Shown: positions 45,861-54,865 of the stretch, one piece after another
Position numbering within the stretch: the first letter of the stretch is position 1
Layout: every line of letters starts with the position of its first letter
Source: Prevotella sp.
GTDB taxonomy: Bacteria; Bacteroidota; Bacteroidia; Bacteroidales; Bacteroidaceae
Reading direction: 5' to 3'
NCBI GenBank assembly: GCA_017623655.1
Contig: JAGAON010000009.1
Span: 124,001-188,000 of the forward strand
DNA length: 64,000 bases
Notes under the pieces: generated by a model
What the model saw: the letters and a program-made list of their open reading frames with translations, nothing else
Database searches by the model: none
Told to the model about the DNA's origin: nothing
Program-made: the position numbers and the translations under genes

Positions 45861-46820
45861 ATGGATATATCAGTAATTGTTCCGCTATATAACGAAGAGG
45901 AGTCGATACCGGAACTGTACGCATGGATAAAGAGAGTAATGCGTGACGGCGGCTTTTCGCACGAGATAATATTTGTCAATGACGGTTCGACAGACCGTTC
46001 TTGGGAGACAATCGAGGAACTGACGAAAAAGGACGGACAGGTGCACGGCATCAAGTTCCGCCGCAATTACGGCAAATCCCCCGCGCTTTACTGCGGTTTC
46101 AACATGGCGCAAGGCGACGTGGTAATAACCATGGACGCTGATTTGCAGGACTCTCCCGACGAGATACCGGGACTGTTCCACATGATAAAGGACGAGGGCT
46201 ACGACCTTGTGAGCGGCTACAAGCAAAACAGGAAGCAGGGGGACCCGTTGTCAAAGACCATCCCCACCAAGCTGTTCAACGCCACGGCACGCAAGGTAAG
46301 CGGCATACACAACCTGCATGACTTCAACTGCGGGCTGAAAGCTTACCGCAAAGAGGTGGTGAAGAACATAGAGGTGTATGGCGAAATGCACCGGTACATA
46401 CCCTATCTTGCAAAGAATGCCGGTTTTGACAAGATCGGGGAGAAGCCCGTACACCATCAGGCGCGCAAGTTCGGCAAGTCAAAATTCATGGGCTGGAACC
46501 GCTTTGTAAACGGTTACCTTGACCTCATCACGCTGTGGTTCCTGTCTTCTTTCGGCAGAAAGCCCATGCACGTGTTCGGCTTTCTCGGCACAATGACATT
46601 CTTCATCGGCTTCATATCGGCATTCATCATAGGCGCGGACAAACTGTGGTCGCTAAGTATGGGAATACCGCAGAGGCTCGTCACCGACTCGCCTTACTTC
46701 TATATAGCCCTGACAATGATGATTATCGGCACGCAACTGTTCCTCGCCGGCTTTGTGGCGGACCTCGTAAGCCGCTCGTCACAGGGACGGAATGAGTACC
46801 AGATAGAGAAGACCATTTAG
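45861..46820 (+). CDS. Family 2 glycosyltransferase, polyprenyl-phosphate sugar type
   Basis: A 319-residue GT2 enzyme of the DPM1/ArnC group, which moves a sugar from an NDP-sugar to a lipid phosphate. The catalytic domain (1-215) shows SVIVPLYNEEESI, FVNDGSTDRSW and the metal motif DADLQDSPDE near residue 93, plus FNCGLKAYRKEV near 154. Two membrane segments follow (about 230-255 and 268-293), as in GtrB/ArnC-like enzymes. The sugar and lipid are not known. It follows the DUF4199 gene and precedes a lipoprotein pair on the same strand. Confidence 0.9.
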   Translation: MDISVIVPLYNEEESIPELYAWIKRVMRDGGFSHEIIFVNDGSTDRSWETIEELTKKDGQVHGIKFRRNYGKSPALYCGFNMAQGDVVITMDADLQDSPDEIPGLFHMIKDEGYDLVSGYKQNRKQGDPLSKTIPTKLFNATARKVSGIHNLHDFNCGLKAYRKEVVKNIEVYGEMHRYIPYLAKNAGFDKIGEKPVHHQARKFGKSKFMGWNRFVNGYLDLITLWFLSSFGRKPMHVFGFLGTMTFFIGFISAFIIGADKLWSLSMGIPQRLVTDSPYFYIALTMMIIGTQLFLAGFVADLVSRSSQGRNEYQIEKTI

Positions 46821-46853
46821 ATTACCTGTTGCACAGACCACACTGAAACACCA

Positions 46854-47351
46854 ATGAAACCATTTCAAACCATAATCCTTACGGCCATGGTTGCCATAAT
46901 AGCCGGCTGTTCCTCCATCGACTGCAACATAGAGGGAAGGGTGCTTTGCCATTATGACATACAGGATGCGGACGGAAACAGCGGCACGCTGAATTATCCT
47001 GTAAGCGTCTCCCTGCTAAGAACCGAGGCAGACAACGACACGGTCTATATAAACCAGATGGCCAACGCGTCGTCATTCGACATCCCGATGAGTTACGGAG
47101 CCGACAAGGATAACATCGCCATAACGCTGCATCTTGACGACTCCACAACCATAACGGATATAGTATGGATAAAGAAAACGAACATCCCGCAGTTTGAGTC
47201 GGTTGACTGTGCGCCGCGCTATCACCATATCTTACAGGAAACCGGCAGCACACACAATTTCATCGACACCGTAATAATAAACAACTCCAAAGTAAGCAAC
47301 GATGCATCTGTTTCGAACATTCATATTCGTCTGCGTGGCAGCGGCTACTAA
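46854..47351 (+). CDS. DUF6452-like lipoprotein
   Basis: A 165-residue lipoprotein with Cys19 in IIAGCSSIDC. The mature part is a compact beta-rich domain (TLNYPVSVSLLR, NIAITLHLDDSTTITDIVWI) with conserved cysteines near 25 and 118. It resembles the DUF6452 family of Bacteroidetes; the assignment is from memory of the layout and needs a profile search. It overlaps the next gene by 50 nt in another frame, which ties their expression. Such pairs with a DUF6048-like partner are recurrent in Bacteroidales, but no function is established. Confidence 0.7.
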   Translation: MKPFQTIILTAMVAIIAGCSSIDCNIEGRVLCHYDIQDADGNSGTLNYPVSVSLLRTEADNDTVYINQMANASSFDIPMSYGADKDNIAITLHLDDSTTITDIVWIKKTNIPQFESVDCAPRYHHILQETGSTHNFIDTVIINNSKVSNDASVSNIHIRLRGSGY

Positions 47352-48018
47352 CTTGCTAATGCCGGCAGCCGCAACGGCGCAGAACCCAAAGCAATCGCAA
47401 ACGCAGCAGGCAGAGGCTGACACCGTCCCTATGTTCAAGGGGCTGTCCGCCTCATACGACTTGGCGGGCACCGTCATGCGGTTGGTCGGAGATTACGGAC
47501 AGATAGAGGGCGCATTGCGCGTTAACCTCAAAGACAAATATTTCCCTATCGTTGAACTTGGCTTGGGAACGGCAAAACATGAAACTGACCCGGTGACGGG
47601 AATAGAGGCCAAGACCAACGCTCCCTACGGAAGGATAGGCTGCGACATCAACATCGCGAAGAACAAACATGATGACTACCGGGTGATGGCGGGTGCAAGA
47701 TACGGCTTCACCAACTTCAAACAGGAAATATCCGGCGACATAAACGTGCCGTATTGGGGCGGGACTGTGCCCTACTCCACCAGCGAAGAAAGCATTTCCT
47801 ACCACTGGGCGGAGCTGGTATTCTCGGTAGATGCCAAGCTATGGGGACCCGTAAGACTGGGATGGAGTTTCAGATATAAGGCCAAGCTGTCAGGAAAAGG
47901 CAACGAGGGCGAGAGGATATGGTACGTGCCCGGCTACGGAAAAGACGGCGACAAACTCGGAGGAACGTTCAACATCAGCATAGAACTGTCAAGGAAAAAC
48001 AAGAAAGGCGTACAATAA
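47302..48018 (+). CDS. DUF6048-like exported beta protein
   Basis: A 238-residue exported protein with a signal peptide (1-27, ending PAAATAQ). The mature part looks like a small outer-membrane barrel or beta-sandwich: alternating strands such as GALRVNLKDKYFPIVELGLG, MAGARYGFTNFKQE and VRLGWSFRYKAKL, and an end of the form GGTFNISIELSRKN. It resembles DUF6048, which is often the partner of DUF6452. The start was kept because it gives a clean signal peptide, even though it overlaps the previous gene by 50 nt. apbE begins directly after the stop. Function unknown. Confidence 0.7.
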   Translation: MHLFRTFIFVCVAAATNLLMPAAATAQNPKQSQTQQAEADTVPMFKGLSASYDLAGTVMRLVGDYGQIEGALRVNLKDKYFPIVELGLGTAKHETDPVTGIEAKTNAPYGRIGCDINIAKNKHDDYRVMAGARYGFTNFKQEISGDINVPYWGGTVPYSTSEESISYHWAELVFSVDAKLWGPVRLGWSFRYKAKLSGKGNEGERIWYVPGYGKDGDKLGGTFNISIELSRKNKKGVQ

Positions 48019-49044
48019 ATGAACAGGAAAAGGAATATAGCGATACTGCTCCCGGTGCTGATACTGCTGCTTGTCGCACTGGTGGTATTCGGCGAAAGGC
48101 GCAATGCGGGCATTTATCAGCATGACTCCGGATTTGTGTTCGGCACGACATACAATATAACCTACGAGAGTCCGGAAAGCCATAAGGCCGGGATTGAGAA
48201 GGTATTGCAAGAAGTTGACAACTCGCTCTCACCCTTTAATGAGCACTCTGTCATTACGGCCGTAAACCAAAACCGTGACGCTGAACTAAACGACAGGTTC
48301 TTAGAGGTCTATAAACTGGCACGCTCCGTATATGAAGAAACAGGAGGTGCGTTTGACATAACGGTCGCCCCGCTGGTAAACGCATGGGGATTCGGCTTCA
48401 AATCGGGCAAGATGCCGACGGAAACGGACATTGACAGCATCAAAAACTTTATCGGTTTCAACAGAATCAGCCTCAACGACAGCGGCAAACGCATACAGAA
48501 ACAGGACAAACGCACCATGCTTGACTGCAGCGCGATAGCCAAAGGCTACGGGGTTGACATGATAGCGCGCTACCTTTCGCGGCAAGGCATCAGGAACTAT
48601 ATGGTGGAAATCGGCGGAGAAGTAATAGTGAAAGGGAACAATGACAAAGGGAAGCCGTGGAGGATAGGCGTTACAAAGCCTACTGACGACACTCTGGCGA
48701 TAAACCAAGAGATACAGTCGGTGGTGGCAATAACGGACATCGCCATGGCAACATCGGGCAACTACCGCAACTTCTACTACAAGAACGGCAGGAAATACGC
48801 CCATACCATTGATCCGAAAACAGGCTACCCGGTGCAGCACAACATCCTCTCCGCAACGGTATTTGCCGAAACTTGCGCCGAGGCGGACGCATACGCCACC
48901 GCCTTTATGGTGCTGGGACTGGACGGAGCGAAGGAGGTATTGAGACGTAAAAAGAACCTCATGGCATATCTTATATATACCGACGACAGCGGAAAGAACG
49001 CCGTATGGTATTCACAAGAACTGGAAAAAGACATCGTTAAATAA
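48019..49044 (+). CDS. apbE: FAD:protein FMN transferase
   Basis: Attaches FMN covalently to threonine residues of redox proteins such as NqrB, NqrC and RnfG. The 341-residue protein has an N-terminal membrane anchor (about 7-25) and the ApbE blocks: GTTYNITYE near 45, AFDITVAPLVNAWGFG near 115, DCSAIAKGYGVDMIA near 170, VEIGGEVIVKG near 197, and the FAD/Mg site ATSGNYRNFY...HTIDPKTGYP near 250-275. ECADADAYATAF-like text (CAEADAYATAFMVLG) follows. It starts immediately after the preceding stop and is followed after 8 nt by a Crp/Fnr gene. Confidence 0.95.
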   Translation: MNRKRNIAILLPVLILLLVALVVFGERRNAGIYQHDSGFVFGTTYNITYESPESHKAGIEKVLQEVDNSLSPFNEHSVITAVNQNRDAELNDRFLEVYKLARSVYEETGGAFDITVAPLVNAWGFGFKSGKMPTETDIDSIKNFIGFNRISLNDSGKRIQKQDKRTMLDCSAIAKGYGVDMIARYLSRQGIRNYMVEIGGEVIVKGNNDKGKPWRIGVTKPTDDTLAINQEIQSVVAITDIAMATSGNYRNFYYKNGRKYAHTIDPKTGYPVQHNILSATVFAETCAEADAYATAFMVLGLDGAKEVLRRKKNLMAYLIYTDDSGKNAVWYSQELEKDIVK

Positions 49045-49052
49045 CAAATTAT

Positions 49053-49712
49053 ATGCAGTTAAACCACAAGGAACTGGCAGGAATACCTATCTTTCTCGGA
49101 CTATCAGAGAAAGACCTCACGGAAATATCACGCACAACACGCTTCAACCTGCGCCACCACAAGAAAGGCGGAACAATAGTTGAGGAAGGCGATGCGTGCA
49201 CTTCGCTGGTCTCTGTCATCGACGGATGGATAGAAACAGACACCTATTCCGACAACAGGGCGTACCATCTTGAAGAACTTGTGCAGGCAACGCAGATACT
49301 GGAACCTGACAAACTCTTCGGATTGTCACTCCACTATCATTCCAGATGCAGGGCTTACACAACCTGCGAGTCCGTCAGCATCTCCAAAGAAGAGCTGACA
49401 CAGATATTCGAACGCTATATGATTGTAAGGCTGAACTATCTCAACCTTATCTGCCGGCGCACGCAACTGCTGGAGCGTCAGCCATGGCAACCGAAGAATA
49501 CAGAACTGACAGACCGCATCGCCGCATTCATAAAGCAACGCTCCACATATCCTACCGGCAGGAAAATACTTCATATAAAGATGGCGCAACTGGCCTCGGA
49601 ACTGAACGTCAGCAGGCTGGATGTATCCAATGCGCTAAGCGCTATGAACGAAGCCGACAAGATAATACAGCGCCGGGGGATGATAGAAGTCCCGGCACTG
49701 CAACTGTTATGA
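49053..49712 (+). CDS. Crp/Fnr-family transcriptional regulator
   Basis: A 219-residue regulator. Residues about 8-125 form a cyclic-nucleotide-binding-type beta-roll (IPIFLGLSEKDLTEISRTTR, GGTIVEEGDACTSLVSVIDG). A dimer helix follows at about 126-150. A C-terminal winged helix (about 153-215) has IKMAQLASELNVSRLDVSNAL as its recognition region. No Fe-S cysteine cluster of the Fnr type is visible, and the effector is unknown. It may share a transcript with apbE (8 nt upstream) and the M3 peptidase. Its targets cannot be inferred from the sequence. Confidence 0.88.
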   Translation: MQLNHKELAGIPIFLGLSEKDLTEISRTTRFNLRHHKKGGTIVEEGDACTSLVSVIDGWIETDTYSDNRAYHLEELVQATQILEPDKLFGLSLHYHSRCRAYTTCESVSISKEELTQIFERYMIVRLNYLNLICRRTQLLERQPWQPKNTELTDRIAAFIKQRSTYPTGRKILHIKMAQLASELNVSRLDVSNALSAMNEADKIIQRRGMIEVPALQLL

Positions 49713-49762
49713 ACCGCACGACACAAGAAACCGCACATAAAACGATATACAAACGCAACAGC

Positions 49763-51823
49763 ATGAGCAACATCAACGACAATAATCCGTTCTTCCATAA
49801 ATACACGACACCGCACGAAACAGTGCCGTTTGACAAGATAAGGCTGGAGCATTTTGAGCCGGCTTTCATAGAAGGAATAAGACGTGACGACGAACACATT
49901 GCCAAGATAATAAACAATCCGGAGCCTCCCACGTTCGACAACACCATCATTGACCCGGAAGAGGACGAGGAAGGGTACTACGATCTGCTTGACAAAGTAT
50001 CGGCAGTGTTCTTCAATCTGCTGTCGGCAGAGACCAACGAAGACATGGAAGCATTGGCGCAGAAGATGCAACCGTTGCTTACCAAGCACCATAACGACGT
50101 CACCCTCAACGAGAAACTGTTTCAACGCATCAAGGCGGTGTATGACAATCACCGTGAACTGACGCCCGAAGAAGAGATGCTTCTCAACAAAAGCTATGAC
50201 AGTTTTGTACGCTCCGGTGCTCTGCTGAGCGACAAAAAGAAGGAACATCTGCGCAAACTGACAGAGGAAGCGAGTATGCTCTCGCTGCAATTCTCGCAGA
50301 ACCTGCTGAAAGAAAACAAGGCTTTCACACTGCACATAACCGATGAAGCCGACCTTGCCGGCCTGCCGGAGAGCCAACGGAACGCCGCACTCGCAGCGGC
50401 AACGGAACGTAATCTGGACGGATGGGTCATCACTTTGGACGCTCCCTCATATATGCCGTTCATGCAATACGCCGAGAACCGTGAGCTGCGCAAGCGCCTT
50501 TACATGGCAAGAAACACCGAGTGCACGCACGACAACGATTCCAATAACCTTGAAATATGCAAGCGTCTGGTAAACTTGCGCCGTGAGTTGGCGCAACTGT
50601 TGGGTTACGACACATACGCAGACTATGTGCTGAAGAAGCGCATGGCAACCAACATCGGCAACGTATATCAACTGCTTCACGACCTGATTAACGCCTACAA
50701 GCCCACCGCCATCAAGGAACGTGAGGAGGTTATAGCCAAAGCCAGACGCATGGAAGGTGATGATTTTGAGCTGATGCCATGGGACGGGCCGTACTATTCG
50801 CACAAGCTCCAGCTGGAAAAGTATAACGTTGACTCGGAGATGCTGCGCCCCTACCTCGAGCTTTCCAAGGTTATCAATGGCGTATTCGGCCTTGCCAACC
50901 GCCTGTACGGCATCACTTTCAAGGAGAACAAGGACATTCCGGTATATCATCCGGATGTAAAAGCCTACGAAGTGTTTGACCGCGACGGCTCATATCTGGC
51001 CGTATTCTACGCCGATTTCCACCCCCGCAAAGGCAAACAAGGCGGTGCATGGATGACGGAATACCAAGGACAATACATTGACCGCAAGGGGAAAAACGTC
51101 CGTCCGCACGTCAGTGTGGTGATGAATCTGACCAAACCGACACACGACAAGCCCGCCCTGCTCACGCTTGGCGAGGTTGAAACATTCCTGCATGAGTTCG
51201 GGCACTCCCTCCACGGGATGTTCGCCAACACACGTTTCGAATCACTTTCCGGCACGAACGTATGGTGGGACTTCGTGGAACTGCCCTCACAATTCATGGA
51301 AAACTTCTCCCTCGAAAAGGAATTCCTATCTACTTTCGCCTTTCATCACGAGACAGGCGCACCGATGCCGGATGAGCTTATCGACCGTCTCATCAGCGGA
51401 AGGAACTACAACTGCGCCTCTGCCTGCCTCCGTCAGGTAAGTTTCGGGCTGCTCGACATGGCGTATTACACGCAGAAAGACGAGTTCACAGCCGACATAA
51501 TCCCATTTGAAAAGCAGGCATGGAAGGACGCTATCATAAGCCCGCAGCTGCCCGACACCTGCATGACGGTACAGTTCTCACACATAATGGCAGGCGGATA
51601 TTCCGCCGGATATTACAGTTACAAATGGGCGGAAGTGCTCGATGCCGACGCATTCGCGGTGTTCAAGAAAGAAGGAATATTCAATCCCGCCACCGCACAA
51701 CGTTTCCGCGACTGCATATTATCCAAAGGAGGAACAGAACATCCAATGACACTCTACAAGCGTTTCAAAGGCTCCGAGCCTACCATCGACGCGCTCTTGG
51801 AACGCAATGAGATAAAAAAATGA
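49763..51823 (+). CDS. M3-family zinc metallopeptidase (Dcp-like)
   Basis: A 686-residue cytoplasmic oligopeptidase of family M3A. The zinc site HEFGH is at residues 477-481 in EVETFLHEFGHSLHGMF, with the third ligand in the downstream WDFVELPSQFMENF. The start at 49763 (MSNINDNNPFFHKY) matches the usual opening NPFF..Y.TPHETVPFD. An ATG at 49709 overlapping the regulator's stop as ATGA would add 18 residues and is possible. Much earlier in-frame starts run through the regulator and are rejected. There is no signal peptide, unlike some Bacteroidales Dcp proteins. It overlaps the deaminase gene by 4 nt. Confidence 0.92.
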   Translation: MSNINDNNPFFHKYTTPHETVPFDKIRLEHFEPAFIEGIRRDDEHIAKIINNPEPPTFDNTIIDPEEDEEGYYDLLDKVSAVFFNLLSAETNEDMEALAQKMQPLLTKHHNDVTLNEKLFQRIKAVYDNHRELTPEEEMLLNKSYDSFVRSGALLSDKKKEHLRKLTEEASMLSLQFSQNLLKENKAFTLHITDEADLAGLPESQRNAALAAATERNLDGWVITLDAPSYMPFMQYAENRELRKRLYMARNTECTHDNDSNNLEICKRLVNLRRELAQLLGYDTYADYVLKKRMATNIGNVYQLLHDLINAYKPTAIKEREEVIAKARRMEGDDFELMPWDGPYYSHKLQLEKYNVDSEMLRPYLELSKVINGVFGLANRLYGITFKENKDIPVYHPDVKAYEVFDRDGSYLAVFYADFHPRKGKQGGAWMTEYQGQYIDRKGKNVRPHVSVVMNLTKPTHDKPALLTLGEVETFLHEFGHSLHGMFANTRFESLSGTNVWWDFVELPSQFMENFSLEKEFLSTFAFHHETGAPMPDELIDRLISGRNYNCASACLRQVSFGLLDMAYYTQKDEFTADIIPFEKQAWKDAIISPQLPDTCMTVQFSHIMAGGYSAGYYSYKWAEVLDADAFAVFKKEGIFNPATAQRFRDCILSKGGTEHPMTLYKRFKGSEPTIDALLERNEIKK

Positions 51824-52269
51824 TTATGGACAACACCCCACACACTGAAAAACAATCCCTGCTCGACCGCCGTTATCTGCGTATGGCGCGTATATGGGCG
51901 GAGAACAGCTACTGCAAACGCAGGCAGGTAGGCGCACTGGTAGTAAAAGACCATACGATAATCAGTGACGGCTACAACGGCACTCCGAGCGGTTTTCCCA
52001 ACGTATGCGAGGAGAACGACAAGACATTCCCATACGTACTGCACGCCGAGGCCAACGCCATCACCAAACTGGCACGCAGCAACAACAACAGCGACGGGGC
52101 CACACTCTACGTCACAGCAGCCCCCTGCATCGAGTGCGCCAAGCTGATCATACAGTCAGGCATACGGCGTGTCATATACGGAGAAGAGTATCGCCTTGCC
52201 GACGGGCTGTCATTGCTGCGGCAAGCGGGAATAGAAGCAACACACATACAGTTAGACGATGAACAATAA
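51820..52269 (+). CDS. dCMP deaminase
   Basis: A 149-residue zinc deaminase that converts dCMP to dUMP for dTTP synthesis. The zinc motifs are complete: HAEAN with His75 and the catalytic Glu77, and PCIEC with Cys103 and Cys106. The N-terminal substrate region (RQVGALVVKDHTIISDGYNG) also fits. The start overlaps the previous stop as ATGA; an ATG at 51826 two codons later is equally good. It overlaps the following protease gene by 11 nt. The grouping M3 peptidase, dCMP deaminase, S41 peptidase, cyclo-ligase is familiar in Bacteroidales. Confidence 0.94.
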   Translation: MIMDNTPHTEKQSLLDRRYLRMARIWAENSYCKRRQVGALVVKDHTIISDGYNGTPSGFPNVCEENDKTFPYVLHAEANAITKLARSNNNSDGATLYVTAAPCIECAKLIIQSGIRRVIYGEEYRLADGLSLLRQAGIEATHIQLDDEQ

Positions 52270-53884
52270 ATCACGATATATGCCGCTGATAATGGCGCTA
52301 TGCGTCGTTCTCGGCATCATGATTGGCACATTCTACGCCAACCATTTCTCCGGCAACAGGCTCAACATCATCAACTCCGGCAGCAACCGTCTCAACAATC
52401 TGCTCCACATAATAGACGACCAGTATGTCGATACCGTAAACCTGAACGACATCGTTGAGAAGGCCATACCGCAGATATTGGCGGAGCTGGACCCGCATTC
52501 CGTCTATCTATCCGCCAAAGACGCCCAGTCCGCCAGCGACGAACTGAAAGGCTCCTTCTTCGGAGTAGGCATAGAGTTCGTCATAAGAGAGGACACTGTC
52601 CATGTCCAGAACGTCATAACCGGCGGCCCGGCGCAAAAGGCGGGACTTTTGGCCGGCGACAAAATCGTGAGCATCGACGGCAAACCGTTCGTCGGCAAGA
52701 GCGTGACCAACGAGGAAGCCATGCGCAAACTCAAAGGCCCGGACAAGTCAAAGGTAAAGGTCGGCGTCATGCGTTACGGCTCAAAGAAGCCCATAACCTT
52801 CGAGATAACACGCGGAGAGGTGAAGACCAAGAGCATAATGGCAACCTATATGCTTGACGACGACACGGGGTACATACGCATAAAGAACTTCGGCGAGAAC
52901 ACATACGCCGAGATGCTCGTCTCTCTCGCGCAGCTGTCACAGCACGGTTTCAAGAACCTTGTCATCGACTTGCGCGACAACACGGGCGGTTATCTTGAAG
53001 CTGCCGTGCAGATGGCAAACGAGTTCCTGCCTGACAACAGGCTCATCGTCTATACCGAGGGACGCAAGTCACAGCGGCAGGAGTACAAAACCGACGGCAG
53101 AGGGTCATATCAAACCATGCCGCTCGTGGTGCTCATCAACGAGATCTCAGCCTCTGCCAGCGAGATATTCGCCGGCGCCATGCAGGACAACGACCGCGGC
53201 ACCATCATCGGCCGCCGCTCATTCGGCAAGGGACTGGTACAGCAGCAGATAGGATTCCCCGACGGTTCACTAATCAGACTGACCATAGCGCGTTACTACA
53301 CACCGTCAGGGCGTTGCATACAAAAGCCATATAACAGCGGCGACGGCGACGACTACAAGAACGACATCATGTCACGCTACGAGCACGGGGAGTTCTTCTA
53401 CGCGGACAGCATAAAGCACGACGGCCCGGCCTACCACACCGTAAGCGGCAAGACGGTATATGGCGGAGGCGGCATAACACCCGACATCTTCGTGGCAGAG
53501 GACACAACAGGCATCACGTCGTACTACCGCGCGGCAAGCGCAACGGGGCTGATACTGCAATTCGCATACACCTACACCGACGACAACCGCCAGAAACTGC
53601 GTGAATACACCGGAATGGAGGAACTGTCCAAGTATCTTGTAAGACAGAACACCGTCGATAAGTTCGCCAGTTACGCCAACTCCCACGGCCTGCAACGGCG
53701 CAATCTCATGATAAGGAAGTCACACCGCCTGCTGGAACAGTACATCAACTCACGCATAATATACAACATGCTCGACGAGCAGGCGTGGCTGGAATACCTC
53801 AACCAAGACGACAATACCATCAACGCCGCCCTCGACTTCTTCAAGGGAAAAAGCAAGATGAGAGGCAAGAACAAGAGGAACTGA
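52259..53884 (+). CDS. C-terminal processing peptidase (S41 family)
   Basis: A 541-residue periplasmic protease anchored by an N-terminal membrane segment (about 7-27). A PDZ domain (about 95-185) carries GVGIEFVI and GPAQKAGLLAGDKIVSIDGKPF. The S41 catalytic part has the serine motif ISASASEIFAGAMQD at 296-310 and the lysine Lys324 in GRRSFGKGLVQ. The C-terminal 130 residues are helical, as in other Bacteroidales CtpA proteins. It trims or degrades periplasmic proteins from their C-termini. It is the last gene of the packed run; the modular repeat begins 49 nt after its stop. Confidence 0.94.
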   Translation: MNNKSRYMPLIMALCVVLGIMIGTFYANHFSGNRLNIINSGSNRLNNLLHIIDDQYVDTVNLNDIVEKAIPQILAELDPHSVYLSAKDAQSASDELKGSFFGVGIEFVIREDTVHVQNVITGGPAQKAGLLAGDKIVSIDGKPFVGKSVTNEEAMRKLKGPDKSKVKVGVMRYGSKKPITFEITRGEVKTKSIMATYMLDDDTGYIRIKNFGENTYAEMLVSLAQLSQHGFKNLVIDLRDNTGGYLEAAVQMANEFLPDNRLIVYTEGRKSQRQEYKTDGRGSYQTMPLVVLINEISASASEIFAGAMQDNDRGTIIGRRSFGKGLVQQQIGFPDGSLIRLTIARYYTPSGRCIQKPYNSGDGDDYKNDIMSRYEHGEFFYADSIKHDGPAYHTVSGKTVYGGGGITPDIFVAEDTTGITSYYRAASATGLILQFAYTYTDDNRQKLREYTGMEELSKYLVRQNTVDKFASYANSHGLQRRNLMIRKSHRLLEQYINSRIIYNMLDEQAWLEYLNQDDNTINAALDFFKGKSKMRGKNKRN

Positions 53885-53932
53885 AAAACGTCATGGCGGT
53901 TTTGCGGGATTTTGTAATATATTGAACAACTC

Positions 53933-54020
53933 GTGAAAGGGTGCTGATTACGTTGCAATCAGCACCCTTTTACGTTGTAATCAGCACCTGTTTGCAGTGT
54001 AATCAGCACCCTTTTGCAAC
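53933..54020. repeat. 22-bp modular repeat, copy D (regular array)
   Basis: One inverted unit GTGAAAGGGTGCTGATTAC, then three direct units starting at 53954, 53976 and 53998: TGCAATCAGCACCCTTTTAC, TGTAATCAGCACCTGTTTGC and TGTAATCAGCACCCTTTTGC, exactly 22 bp apart. It lies between two convergent genes and can form a 20-bp hairpin from the first two units. Confidence 0.9.
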
Positions 54021-54050
54021 GGCTTTTGTAACGTGTTGCAGTATAAGTAT

Positions 54051-54758
54051 TTAGATTTCTCCGCGCTCTTGCAGAAGGGCGATATAATTGTTGTATTCCT
54101 GTTTCGCCTTGTTCAGTTTCCTGCTGCTTGACAGCCAGCGGAAAAGATGCTTGATTGTGTAGCCTGCCGTATAGAAAGGTGCGAAGAATATGGCTAAGGC
54201 GAGACGTGTAATGCAGCCCATACCCTCGTACATCAGTCCGTCGCCGGGATTATATCTCGTGTATATGTCGTCTGCCGCTTTCTCCGCCTCACTGCGTCTT
54301 GCCATATTAATAGTAGAGAATATGCCGCCTATTGCGGCCACAATCCATGCCGCGAATATAGTGTCCCAGTTGCCGGGGTTGCTGGAATATATGGAAAAGG
54401 CAATGAATACGATGAAGGCAAGCAGTATGAACTTGACCATAGACCAGCGTTTTGTGGATTTCAGGGCGGAGATGTTTGATTCCATTACCTTAATGTTGCA
54501 GTCTATGCACAGCGGTTTGTTGTCATACTCATAGGCCGTAATGTCCTTGCAGTCGGCGCAGAGTGCGGCACCACACTGGCCGCAGTGTGCCACGGCTGGC
54601 GCCTGAGGGTGGCGTGCGCAGGGGTTGAACATCATCTGCGGCTGATAGGAAAATTGTTGAACGGGGGCTGCGTTAGGGTTTGGCGCACCACATTTTGGGC
54701 AGCTCTGCGCCTTGTCGGACATCTGGGTTCCGCACTCATGACAGTTTATCAGTGCCAT
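54051..54758 (-). CDS. Zinc-ribbon and B-box-like membrane protein
   Basis: A 235-residue protein. The start at 54758 was chosen because it begins with the zinc ribbon MALINCHECGTQMSDKAQSC and the upstream DNA is part of an RNA candidate. The first ribbon uses Cys6, Cys9, Cys20 and Cys23. A second zinc domain with Cys47, Cys59, Cys62, Cys67, Cys70, Cys84 and Cys87 resembles a B-box (CARHPQAPAVAHCGQCG). Three hydrophobic segments follow (about 103-122, 130-150 and 178-198), then a helical tail. I do not know its function; similar ribbon-plus-membrane proteins are scattered in bacteria. It is convergent with the protease gene across the modular repeat. Confidence 0.75.
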   Translation of the reverse strand: MALINCHECGTQMSDKAQSCPKCGAPNPNAAPVQQFSYQPQMMFNPCARHPQAPAVAHCGQCGAALCADCKDITAYEYDNKPLCIDCNIKVMESNISALKSTKRWSMVKFILLAFIVFIAFSIYSSNPGNWDTIFAAWIVAAIGGIFSTINMARRSEAEKAADDIYTRYNPGDGLMYEGMGCITRLALAIFFAPFYTAGYTIKHLFRWLSSSRKLNKAKQEYNNYIALLQERGEI

Positions 54759-54865
54759 AAATAGATTAGGTTTTGCGCCTGCAAGATACCCGGAGGCAGG
54801 CTTGTTAAAGTTGTGAAGATTTGTTGCTGCATAACAAAAGCGGGGTATCTGACCTCTGCCTGCTC

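Noticed and set aside
49346..49762. Extended start of the M3 peptidase running through the Crp/Fnr gene
   Set aside because: The first 139 codons are out of frame with the regulator, look like shadow coding, and the family opening begins at 49763.
53933..54020. CRISPR array
   Set aside because: Units are contiguous, change orientation and have no unique spacers of 25-40 bp; no cas gene is present.
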